Assembly (NCBI GenBank): GCA_903875225.1
Contig: CAIQVJ010000048.1
Span: 62,001 to 126,000, forward strand
Direction of reading: 5' to 3'
Source: an uncultured Pseudomonadota bacterium
GTDB taxonomy: Bacteria > Myxococcota_A > UBA796 > SXON01
DNA: 64,000 nucleotides
The notes under the pieces were generated by a model. It searched no databases. It was not told the DNA's origin and saw only the letters and a program-made list of their open reading frames with translations. The first letter of the stretch is position 1. Each line of letters begins with the position of its first letter. The position numbers and the translations under genes were made by a program. Positions 36,526-44,597 of this stretch are shown in pieces.

Positions 36526-37520
36526 TGGACCTCTCCACGACGTACCTCGGCCTGAAGCTCCCCCACCCCCTGATCAGCGGGGCGTCCCCCTTGACGGACG
36601 ACCTCGACATGGTGCGCCGGCTCGAGGCAGCGGGGGCCGCCGCCATCGTGATGAACTCGCTGTTCGAAGAGCAGATCACGCTCGAGGACAACGCCGCGCA
36701 GGCGCAGCGCGACGAGAATCAGGACAGCTTCGCCGAGGCCCAGTCCTTCTTTCCCCAGTCGACCGACTTCGCGTACGGGCCCCGCGCCTGGCTCGATCAG
36801 GTCGCCCGCATCAAGGCCACGGTCAAGGTGCCGGTGATCGCCTCGCTCAACGGCACGACGGCGACCGGCTGGGTCCGCTATGCCAGGCAGATCGAGGAGG
36901 TCGGTGCAGACGCGCTGGAGCTCAACATCTACCTGCTGGCAACGCGTTCGCAGGTCGACGGGCGGCAGATCGAGGATCGCGTGGTGGAGGTCGCGGAGGC
37001 CGTGCGCGACTCCGTGCACCTGCCCCTGGCGGTGAAGCTCTCTCCTTTCTACTCCTCGCTCCCGAACCTCGTGCGCCGGCTGGATGCGGTCGGGGTGACA
37101 GCCGTGGTGCTGTTCAACCGCTTCCTCCAGCCCGACATCGACATCGAGCGGCTCGAGGTCGCGCCGAAGCTGGTGCTGTCCACCCCATCGGAGCTGCTCC
37201 TCCGGCTTCGCTGGCTCGCGATCCTGCACGGGCGCACGAACATGGAGCTCTCCGCCTCGGGCGGCGCCCACACCGCCGAGGACGTGATCAAGGCCCTGAT
37301 GGCCGGCGCGAACACCGTGCAGGTCGTCTCCGCGCTGCTCAAGCACGGCCCTGAACACATCGGCGTGCTCCGCGCCGGTCTGGAGAAGTGGATGGTGGAG
37401 CACGAGTACGACTCCGTGCGCCAGATGCGGGGCAGCATGAGCCTGCAGCGTTGCCCGGATCCCGAGGCCTTCGAGCGCGGAAACTACGCGAAGGTGCTCA
37501 AGACGTGGCGACCGAGCTAG
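36525..37520 (+). CDS. Dihydroorotate-dehydrogenase-like protein of the nifJ neighbourhood
   Basis: The 331-residue protein is a TIM-barrel FMN protein: YLGLKLPHPLISGASPLT, AAAIVMNSLFEEQI, IASLNGTTATGWV, LAVKLSPFYSS, SASGGAHTAEDVIKALMAGANTVQVVS. The dihydroorotate-binding N-x-(S/C)-P loop of real dihydroorotate dehydrogenases is replaced by NIYLLAT, so it is not PyrD. A group of such proteins is regularly found beside pyruvate:ferredoxin oxidoreductase genes, suggesting a redox step fed by ferredoxin, but no activity is assigned. It is the last gene of the kor-nifJ operon; a terminator-like hairpin follows. Confidence 0.8.
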
Positions 37521-37544
37521 CCAACTGAAGCCAGAGTGTGTGGT

Positions 37545-37567
37545 CTCGCGCAGGAGTCCTGTGCGAG
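37545..37567 (+). terminator. Terminator-like hairpin after the kor-nifJ operon
   Basis: CTCGCGCAGG and CCTGTGCGAG form a 10-pair stem (one G-U) with a three-base loop, 25 bp after the operon stop. No T-tract follows, so it may be a Rho-assisted end or an RNA-stability element. Confidence 0.5.
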
Positions 37568-37797
37568 GTCGCACATCCTGTCCGTCGATCATGCGCACAA
37601 ACCCTCTTTTGGGGTGCGAAACCACCCGATCAGCCCGGAAAGCGCGCGGCACAAGCCTTGCAAAGAGGTCCGTCTCGGAGCCCCACGTCTTGTATCCATC
37701 CGTCAAAATTCGTTTCGACATGCATCATATAGCGGATAAGCAAACTGAACGACGGCTCATAAGCCCTCTCACCTAACTCTCACCTCAGGAGGTTCTC
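37568..37797 (+). promoter_or_regulatory. Leader of the decaheme cytochrome gene
   Basis: 230 bp without a gene. It contains the most A/T-rich stretch nearby (CGTCAAAATTCG to CATCATATAGCGG, ~37701-37735), a likely promoter area with TATAGC at 37728 as a possible -10, though no matching -35 is seen. It ends in a near-perfect ribosome-binding site, AGGAGG, five bases before the GTG start. Strong initiation fits an abundant surface protein. The small ORFs listed here are not supported. Confidence 0.45.
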
Positions 37798-40575
37798 GTG
37801 ACACGATTCACTCTACTCGGCCTGGTAATGGCCACGACAATGGTCTTCGGATGCGGCAAAGGCACGGAAGGCCCCGCCGGCAAGGATGGCGTCGACGGCG
37901 TTGACGGCGTTGACGGCAAGGATGGTGTCGATGGCACCAACGGCGTCGACGGCACCAACGGCGCGGACGGCGCCGATGGCGCAGACGGCACCAACGGCAT
38001 CGATGGGACGAACGGCGCTGACGGCGCTGACGGCACCAACGGAACGAACGGCACCGACGGGACCGACGGCACCGATGGGACCGACGGCGAAGACGGCCTG
38101 GACGTCGGGATCGCGACCTTCCACGGCGCCGATGCCCTCGCCGCAGCGGACCTCGCGGATGCGGACAAGTACCGCGCCGAGACCACCATCACCGGCGCCA
38201 CCGCCGACGCCTCCGGCGTCGTCACGGTCGACTTCACGGTCCTCGACGCCGACGGCGCCCCGCTGACCGACCTCGCGAGCGCGAACTTCAGCATCGCAGT
38301 CCTCCGCCCCGCTTCGGGCGCCGAGAGCTTCAGCAAGTGGGAATCGTACATCTACCGGACGCAGACCGTCGTCAATTCCTCCAGCAACGACTGGCCGAAC
38401 CCTGATGGCACCGAGGCCGAGCAGGCCTACAAGGAGTCCAGCAGCTCCGGTACCTTCACCAACAACGGTGACGGCTCCTACACCTACGTGTACGGCACGA
38501 ACATCTCCGCGGTCGTCACGCCTGTCACGGGCACCGCGATCACCTACGACCGCACCCTGACCCACCGCGTCGCGGTGATGTTCGGTGGACACAGCGGCCC
38601 CACCGACGACGCCACGTTCGACTTCGTCCCGGACGGCTCGGCCGTCACGGATACGCGCAACATCGTCGAGACCGCCACCTGCCAGCACTGCCACGGCACC
38701 GAGTTCGCCGGGCACGGCGGTGACCGCGTGTCCGTCGAAAGCTGCGTGACCTGCCACACCCCGCTCACCATCGACCCGCAGAGCGGCAACACCGTCGACT
38801 TCAAGGTCATGATCCACAAGATCCACATGGGCGGCGAGCTCCCCGGTGTCGCCGGCGCAGACGGCCTGATCTGGGACGACCTGAGCACGGACACCGACGA
38901 GTCGGCGGACAATGAGGACTACGCCATCTGGGGCTACGGTGACTCCAAGCTCGAGTGGTCCGCGGTCGGGTTCCCCGCAGTCATCAACAACTGCACCGCC
39001 TGCCACACCGGCTCCGGCGCGCAGGTCGACAACTGGAAGGAAGTCCCCTCGCGTGACACCTGCGGCTCCTGCCACAGCGACATCGACTTCGCGACCGGCG
39101 ACGGCCACGACGGCGGCGCCTACAGCGATGACTCGGCCTGCACGATGTGCCACGGCGCCGACGGCACCGCGACCATGGCGCCGACGGTCTGGGAAGCCCA
39201 CGACATCGCGACGAACGCCAACACGCAGGACGTCCCCGAGTTCGACGTCTCGCTCACGGTGTCCACGCCCGCCAACGGCTCCTACTTCGTCGCGGGAGAG
39301 ACCCCCGTGGTGCACATCGCGCTGACGGACGCCTCCACGGGCGTGCTCATCGACCACACCACGATGTACGCCGACACCAACAAGGAGAGCTGCACCTCCA
39401 CGACCTGCACCGCTCGTGACGGCCTGTTCAACCACGCGTACCTGATGGTGGACGGCCCCCGCGCCAACCGGGTCCCCGTGCTCGGCACGGTGGCACGGGT
39501 CGAGATCGAGAGCTCCGACGCCGGTCCGTTCGACCTGTCCAGCGCCTCCACCCTCGACCTCGTGGTCGATGGCGGCAAGGACGTTCGCACGCGCACGGAC
39601 ACCTACGCAGCGAGCATCAGCGTCGCCGTGTCGGATGGCACGTTCGCGAACCGGGCCGCGGCGACCCCCACCGAGATCGTGACCTGGCTCAACGACGACA
39701 CGGCCTTCGCCGATCGCGCGATCGCCTACCTCACGACCTCGGGCGGCGTCGGCATCCGCAGCCGGAACCTGGGCGACTTCTTCTCGCTCCAGCTTGGCGA
39801 CTGCGACGTCAACACCGAAGTCTTCGGTGGTGACACCGAGGAGAAGGTCATCGGCGGCTCCTACGCGTACAACAGCATCGTCCGCAACACGAGCACGAGC
39901 AGCAACGATCCGAAGGCCGCATGGTCCACGGGCGAAGTCACCTACACCCTCGACCCCGTCGACGACCTCCAGCCTGGCACCTACATCGCCAGTGTCGAGA
40001 TCGCGGACGCCGGTCGCACGAGTGACACCGACTACCGCACGCCCTCGGTCGCCAAGGTCACGTTCCAGGTCGGCCAGGCCGATGAGGAGCTCGCCCCCGC
40101 CGGTAACTGCGATTCCTGCCACCAGTCGTCCGACGGTCAGGGCCTGATCTTCGACCAGCCCCGTCACCACAAGATCTTCGACCAGACGGCGATCGACCAG
40201 TGCGGTGGGTGTCACGACTACCAGAACCGGTACGCGACCGGCGATTACTCAGGCGGGAACCCGATCAGCCGGCGCGTCCACGCCGTGCACGATGGTTCTG
40301 CATTGAACTATCCTGAGGACACCGTCGGCCACGCGGATACAGTAGCCGGGCGGTACTGGGACATCACCTTCCCCCAGGACATCCGCAACTGTGAGACATG
40401 CCACGAGACCGATACGACCAGTGGAACCTGGGCCACGAAGCCGGCGCGGCTGCCCTGCTCGGGCTGCCACGACTCGGACGCTGCGAGCGCCCACATGGAC
40501 CTGATGACGCTGGACCCGACCCCGGACGATCCGTGGAGCGGCGACGAGGAAGAGAGCTGCGAAGTCTGCCACTAG
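37798..40575 (+). CDS. Decaheme c-type cytochrome lipoprotein (MtrC/OmcA family) with collagen-like stalk
   Basis: The GTG start has AGGAGG five bases upstream. A lipobox (VFGC, Cys19) anchors the 925-residue protein to a membrane. Residues 22-102 are 27 uninterrupted G-x-x triplets (GVD, GAD, GTN, GTD), a collagen-like stalk. Ten CxxCH heme sites follow, in two groups of five: 295, 316, 399, 422, 448 and 771, 802, 865, 887, 921. Beta-sandwich-like segments lie before and between them, which is the MtrC/OmcA layout of outer-surface cytochromes that pass electrons to minerals or other cells. The last heme motif ends exactly at the stop. No MtrA or MtrB partner is visible in the window. Confidence 0.93.
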   Translation: MTRFTLLGLVMATTMVFGCGKGTEGPAGKDGVDGVDGVDGKDGVDGTNGVDGTNGADGADGADGTNGIDGTNGADGADGTNGTNGTDGTDGTDGTDGEDGLDVGIATFHGADALAAADLADADKYRAETTITGATADASGVVTVDFTVLDADGAPLTDLASANFSIAVLRPASGAESFSKWESYIYRTQTVVNSSSNDWPNPDGTEAEQAYKESSSSGTFTNNGDGSYTYVYGTNISAVVTPVTGTAITYDRTLTHRVAVMFGGHSGPTDDATFDFVPDGSAVTDTRNIVETATCQHCHGTEFAGHGGDRVSVESCVTCHTPLTIDPQSGNTVDFKVMIHKIHMGGELPGVAGADGLIWDDLSTDTDESADNEDYAIWGYGDSKLEWSAVGFPAVINNCTACHTGSGAQVDNWKEVPSRDTCGSCHSDIDFATGDGHDGGAYSDDSACTMCHGADGTATMAPTVWEAHDIATNANTQDVPEFDVSLTVSTPANGSYFVAGETPVVHIALTDASTGVLIDHTTMYADTNKESCTSTTCTARDGLFNHAYLMVDGPRANRVPVLGTVARVEIESSDAGPFDLSSASTLDLVVDGGKDVRTRTDTYAASISVAVSDGTFANRAAATPTEIVTWLNDDTAFADRAIAYLTTSGGVGIRSRNLGDFFSLQLGDCDVNTEVFGGDTEEKVIGGSYAYNSIVRNTSTSSNDPKAAWSTGEVTYTLDPVDDLQPGTYIASVEIADAGRTSDTDYRTPSVAKVTFQVGQADEELAPAGNCDSCHQSSDGQGLIFDQPRHHKIFDQTAIDQCGGCHDYQNRYATGDYSGGNPISRRVHAVHDGSALNYPEDTVGHADTVAGRYWDITFPQDIRNCETCHETDTTSGTWATKPARLPCSGCHDSDAASAHMDLMTLDPTPDDPWSGDEEESCEVCH

Positions 40576-40631
40576 GCAGGTCTGAGCTTGCGGAGGCGGC
40601 GGCCACTGGCCGTCGTCTCCTCCGGCCGCTT

Positions 40632-40663
40632 CCAGCCAGCATCCTCCTCGGGATGCTGGCTGG
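40632..40663 (+). promoter_or_regulatory. Perfect 13-bp hairpin between cytochrome and PPIase genes
   Basis: CCAGCCAGCATCC and GGATGCTGGCTGG pair perfectly around a six-base loop, 57 bp after the cytochrome stop. The 3' arm covers the only in-frame ATG (40653) of the next gene. It could be a Rho-independent-like terminator/attenuator or could hide that start codon. A short T run is lacking. Confidence 0.6.
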
Positions 40664-41513
40664 TTGCGTTGAGGCGCCCGTGTCCAAGGCCCCTGCAGCT
40701 CCGGATGCGTACGCCGTGGCGATGGTCAACGGCCACCCCGTCCACGCCGACGACGTCGCCGAGTACGTCCGTTCCTCCAGCCACGAGGAGAAGGACAGCC
40801 TCGAGCGTAGAAAGAACGCCCTGGAGGTGATCATCGACGAAGAGCTGGCCACCCAGAAGGCCGAGGCGCTGGGGCTGCAACCCACCGAGGTCGCCCAGAC
40901 CAAGATCCGCGGCCTGCAGTCGCAGATCGAGGACATCCGGCGGCATGAGCTCTCCGCGGCGTACTTTCGCCAGCAGGTCAGGGCCCAGTCGGGCGGGGAC
41001 GACATCGCCGCCTTCTACAAGGCGAACGAGGCGAACATCCGCACCGACGTGCACGTGTTCCAGATCCTGCGTCGGAGCGAGGCCGAGATCAACGAGGTCG
41101 AGGCCCAGCTCAAGAAGGGGGTCCCCTTCGAGGAGCTGGCGGCACAGCCCTTCGCGAAGCTGCCCCCCGCGGTGGGCAACCCCTGGGATCTCGGCTTCCT
41201 GAAGTGGAGCCAGGTCCCGGAGCCCTGGCAGGGGCTCGTGTACGACATGGCCCCGGGAGCCGTGAGCGGGGTGATCAAGGGTCCGAACGAGCGGTTCTGG
41301 ATCATCCAGGTCGTGGCCAAACAGGAGAACCCGGGCGCCACGCTCGAGGCCATGAGGCCGGTGCTGGAGAAGCTCCTGGGCGCCCGACGTGAGGAGGCTG
41401 CGCGCACGGATGCCCAGAAGAAGCTCCGGAGCGAGGCCAAGGTGGAGTACCTGAACCCAGCGTTGCTCTCGCCCGCTGCTCCGGTCAAGAACCCCGACGC
41501 AGAAGAGGAGTAG
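40653..41513 (+). CDS. Parvulin-type peptidyl-prolyl isomerase / SurA-like chaperone lipoprotein
   Basis: From ATG 40653 the product is 286 aa and starts MLAGCVEAPVSK, with a lipobox cysteine at residue 5. That is too short for a normal signal, so the true start may lie upstream: the frame is open back to 40398, but with no ATG/GTG/TTG between 40578 and 40653. The body has a SurA/PrsA N-domain (AMVNGHPVHADDVAEY, ALEVIIDEELATQKAEALG, residues ~20-115). A parvulin domain follows: DVHVFQILRRSE, QLKKGVPFEELAAQ, WDLGFLKWSQVPE and APGAVSGVIKGPNERFWII. It probably helps fold exported cytochromes or barrels. A Glu-rich tail ends it. Confidence 0.8.
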   Translation: MLAGCVEAPVSKAPAAPDAYAVAMVNGHPVHADDVAEYVRSSSHEEKDSLERRKNALEVIIDEELATQKAEALGLQPTEVAQTKIRGLQSQIEDIRRHELSAAYFRQQVRAQSGGDDIAAFYKANEANIRTDVHVFQILRRSEAEINEVEAQLKKGVPFEELAAQPFAKLPPAVGNPWDLGFLKWSQVPEPWQGLVYDMAPGAVSGVIKGPNERFWIIQVVAKQENPGATLEAMRPVLEKLLGARREEAARTDAQKKLRSEAKVEYLNPALLSPAAPVKNPDAEEE

Positions 41514-41542
41514 GTTACTCCCCGGAATCTCCGGAGTGTGGC

Positions 41543-42151
41543 GTGCTTCTCCTGCTCGGTTGTGCTTCCCGAGACGTGATCGCGGTTCGTGTGGACGCAC
41601 GCGTGGAGGAGTCCACCTCGGTGGACTCCGGCGACACGGGTGCTGCATGCGACGAGGACCTGGGGTGTTCCGGGTGCAACTGCAACCCCCCGAGGGTGTT
41701 CGACGACCACGTGGAGCTGCCGAGCTCCCGTTCGATGCGAGAAGACGCCAGGGTCGTCTTCTCGGTCCGCTACTCGGGCGAACATCCCACAGGACAAGCC
41801 CTGAGTGGCGAGGTCACCGGGGTCGTGCTCCAGCAGCCGATCGAGGTCGATGCATTCGGGACATCGGCCACCCCGCTCTACACCATCGATGCAGACGCGA
41901 GCTTGATCCCAGCGTCTGACTCTCTCGTGCCGTACTCGCCCTCCCCGCTTGTGTCGGACGATGGGAGCACGCTCACGTTCGACTACGTGAACTGTGGCCT
42001 TCACGTGCGTGAAGTTCACACCCTCGAGGCCCGCGACCCGCTCCCGGTGCAGTTCTACGCCGGGACCCCGTGCTGCGGATGGACAGAGGCGCCTGCATGG
42101 CTCGGAGGCATGGTCTGGGTCCTCGTGGCCGTCCGGAGGCGCGGACGCTGA
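41543..42151 (+). CDS. Surface protein with short lipoprotein signal and Cys-TM-Arg C-terminal tail
   Basis: The GTG start (CCGGAG six bases upstream) gives 202 aa beginning MLLLLGCASRD. The mature N-terminus is Cys-rich (CDEDLGCSGCNCNPP), then comes a domain of about 120 residues with beta-strand character. The protein ends in CCGWTEAPAWLGGMVWVLVAVRRRGR: paired cysteines, one hydrophobic helix, then an Arg cluster. That tripartite tail resembles the MYXO-CTERM and related sorting signals of myxobacteria, where it directs surface anchoring. The overall function is unknown. It follows the PPIase gene by 29 bp. Confidence 0.6.
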   Translation: MLLLLGCASRDVIAVRVDARVEESTSVDSGDTGAACDEDLGCSGCNCNPPRVFDDHVELPSSRSMREDARVVFSVRYSGEHPTGQALSGEVTGVVLQQPIEVDAFGTSATPLYTIDADASLIPASDSLVPYSPSPLVSDDGSTLTFDYVNCGLHVREVHTLEARDPLPVQFYAGTPCCGWTEAPAWLGGMVWVLVAVRRRGR

Positions 42152-42154
42152 CGC

Positions 42155-43174
42155 TCAGGGCCAGGGCGAGGCGCCGATCACCCACGCGTGCCCCCACGAC
42201 ACCAGGGCGTAGAGCGCGAGCCCGCCGAGGATCCGCACGACGCCAATCTCCCGGAGGGAAAACGTGTTCCGCCCCGCTGCGATCGCGGAGAACGGCACCA
42301 CGGAGGTGGCTGCCGCGTAACGGGCCCAGGCCTCGGGGGAGCGCCGCGCCAGCCGCCGGTCGATGTGCAGGCTGCCCACGATCCCCAGGGCCAGCACCGA
42401 GCCGAAGAGCCCCACGGACGCCAGATCGCCGTTCGGGAAAAGGTGGGCGACCGCCCACAACGAGGTCGAGATGTTCACGGGGTGGCGTGTGATCCGGTGG
42501 ATCCCGCGTGCGGGGCTCCCGACCATCGCCGCCATGCCAGCCATCGTGGGCGAAGGCGTCGTGTAGCCCGCCACCTGCATGACCATCACCCACGGCATCA
42601 CGAGCAGGGGCACCCAGCGCGTCCAGGTGGACGGCGCCCATAGCTCCACGTACGGGGCCTTCGTCCAGCCGTACACGAGCGCTCCGAGCGCCAGGCCGAT
42701 GACGACCGAGTAGGCAGCCATGAACCCGTACTCACCGAGCCGGGCGATGGCACGGTCCCGCAGGTGCCGCCCGGACAGCAGGAGGTGCCCGCCCACGAAC
42801 GCGACGCCCCCGAGCGCCACGACGCCAAACCAGCCGCGGGAACCCGGCGCCGCGGGCGAGAGCGCAGTGATGGCGCCGACCAGCCGGTCGACGCGCGCCC
42901 TATCGGCCGTGGGGGGCATGATCCCCGGCGCGAAGCCGACGACCACCTCGGCGTCAGGCTCCAGGAGCGCGCGACGCAGGTAGGCCTCGTCGGCCACCAC
43001 GTCGAGGCCCTGCCCGGCGGCCGTCCGGACATGCTCCGTCCGGCCCGCGAGCGTCGAGAGGTCCGGGCCCACGCCGGCGGCACCACCCGGATGGCAAGCG
43101 AGGCAGCCATCGGCGCGCAGATCATCGAGCGGCGCCGCGAGCGCGACCGGGATCAGCAGCCCCAGGCCGATCAC
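42155..43174 (-). CDS. Cytochrome c - NnrU domain fusion membrane protein
   Basis: The 339-residue protein has an N-terminal signal or anchor helix (MIGLGLLIPVALAAP). A monoheme cytochrome c domain follows at ~18-105, with one CLACH site at 24-28 and GIMPPTADRARVDRLVGAI, whose methionine is a plausible distal ligand. Five membrane helices then form an NnrU-like domain with the RHP motif (IHRITRHPVNIS). NnrU is otherwise found alone, in denitrification and heme-related neighbourhoods. The gene starts 10 bp after the stop of nuoN on the same strand, so it appears to be the last gene of the complex I transcript. That suggests a role passing electrons onward from the quinone pool, which is inference. 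Confidence 0.82.
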   Translation of the reverse strand: MIGLGLLIPVALAAPLDDLRADGCLACHPGGAAGVGPDLSTLAGRTEHVRTAAGQGLDVVADEAYLRRALLEPDAEVVVGFAPGIMPPTADRARVDRLVGAITALSPAAPGSRGWFGVVALGGVAFVGGHLLLSGRHLRDRAIARLGEYGFMAAYSVVIGLALGALVYGWTKAPYVELWAPSTWTRWVPLLVMPWVMVMQVAGYTTPSPTMAGMAAMVGSPARGIHRITRHPVNISTSLWAVAHLFPNGDLASVGLFGSVLALGIVGSLHIDRRLARRSPEAWARYAAATSVVPFSAIAAGRNTFSLREIGVVRILGGLALYALVSWGHAWVIGASPWP

Positions 43175-43184
43175 CGGACCGGAA

Positions 43185-44597
43185 TCACGGCGCGGTCGGC
43201 GCGGCGGGGAGGTCCGTGCCGGCGGGCGCGATCACCCGGGCGGCAGCCAGCGCGGAGTCGAGCACCGGGCCGGGGTAGAGCCCCATCCCCACGACGCCTG
43301 CGACAGCCAGCGCGATCGCGAACGCCGTCGCGCGTGCGACCACAGGCCCATCGGGCCGCGGCGTAGGCTCCATGTAGATCGCCCGGGCCACCTTGAGGTA
43401 GTAGAAAAGCCCCAGCACCGCGAGCAGCGCGCCCAGAAGCACGATGCCGCCCATGCCCGCCCGCCAGGCGGCGTTGAACACGATGAGCTTGGCCCAGAAG
43501 CCGGCCACGAAGGGGATACCGCCAAGCGAGAGCAGGAACAGCAGCATCGAAAGCGAGAGCGCCGGGCTCCGACGCGCGAGCCCGTTCCAGGCCGGGATGT
43601 CACTCTCGCCCACCACCTCGACCACGAGGAAGGCACCCATGTTGGAGGCGACGTAGGTCGCGAGGTAGAAGAGCATGCCGCCGAGCGCGTCGACGGTGCC
43701 CAGCGAGAGGGCCACCAACAGGAGTCCCACGTGGGCCACGCCCGAGTAGCCGAGCAGGCGTCGGACGTTGGACTGCGGCAGCGCGAGCAGGTTGCCACCG
43801 ATCATGGTGATCACCCCGACCAGCAGCAGCACGGGTGCCGTCCGCTCCGGCGCCATCGCCTGCACGAACAGGCGCGAGAGCGCCGCGAAGCCAGCGACCT
43901 TCGGCGCGACCGACAGGAACGCCACGAAGGGCGTAGGCGCCGCCTGGTAGGTGTCCGGGACCCACATGTGGAACGGGATGGCGCCGACCTTGTAGGCCAT
44001 GCCGGCGAGCACCAGCAGGGCGCCCAGCGCCAGCATGGGCGTGGATGCGCCATGCAGCGCGTCAAACCGGGTGGAGTTCGTCGCGCCGATGAGGAACGAG
44101 AGGCCGTACATCGTGACCGCCGCGCTCACTGCGCCCGTCAGGTACAGCTTCGTGGCGCCCTCGATGCCCTCGCGGGCGGTCTTGTGCATCGCCGCCAGCA
44201 CGTAGAGCGGGATGCCCATGAGCTCGAAGCTCACGACGAGGAGCACCAGATCACGAGCGCCGGCGAGCAGGGTCATGCCGCACAGCGAGGCGAGCAGCAG
44301 TACGTAGTACTCGCCCTGTCGCCGCGGAAAGACGCGGTCGGCATGCTCGATGCTGCCCAGCGAGGCGATGATGCCCGCGGCGAGCAGCACGCGCTGCACG
44401 TAGCAGGTGAACGCATCGTCCACGTAGGCGCCACCGAAGCTCTCCCCGGTTCCGGGCAGGAACCAGGTGGCCGCGAGGATGCCCGCGAGGCCAGCAGCCG
44501 CGAGCGCACCGACACCGCGAGCGCTCCCGCCACCGGGCACGAGATCTGCGACGAGCGCCAGGAATGCGAGGGTGGCGACGAGGATGGCGATGGTCAC
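43185..44597 (-). CDS. nuoN: NADH-quinone oxidoreductase subunit N
   Basis: About 14 membrane helices in 470 aa. The antiporter-like core is intact: VSFELMGIPLYVL carries the conserved glutamate of helix 5, and FHMWVPDTYQAAPTP and GYSGVAHVGLLLVA follow with the further charged helices. NuoN is the smallest of the three proton-pumping antiporter-like subunits in the membrane arm. It overlaps nuoM by 4 bp and is the last nuo gene here. Confidence 0.95.
   Translation of the reverse strand: MTIAILVATLAFLALVADLVPGGGSARGVGALAAAGLAGILAATWFLPGTGESFGGAYVDDAFTCYVQRVLLAAGIIASLGSIEHADRVFPRRQGEYYVLLLASLCGMTLLAGARDLVLLVVSFELMGIPLYVLAAMHKTAREGIEGATKLYLTGAVSAAVTMYGLSFLIGATNSTRFDALHGASTPMLALGALLVLAGMAYKVGAIPFHMWVPDTYQAAPTPFVAFLSVAPKVAGFAALSRLFVQAMAPERTAPVLLLVGVITMIGGNLLALPQSNVRRLLGYSGVAHVGLLLVALSLGTVDALGGMLFYLATYVASNMGAFLVVEVVGESDIPAWNGLARRSPALSLSMLLFLLSLGGIPFVAGFWAKLIVFNAAWRAGMGGIVLLGALLAVLGLFYYLKVARAIYMEPTPRPDGPVVARATAFAIALAVAGVVGMGLYPGPVLDSALAAARVIAPAGTDLPAAPTAP

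Noticed and set aside
40588-40830. Small Arg/Pro-rich ORF between the cytochrome and PPIase genes
   Set aside because: It reads the hairpin region and the PPIase start in another frame and has no plausible signal or domain.
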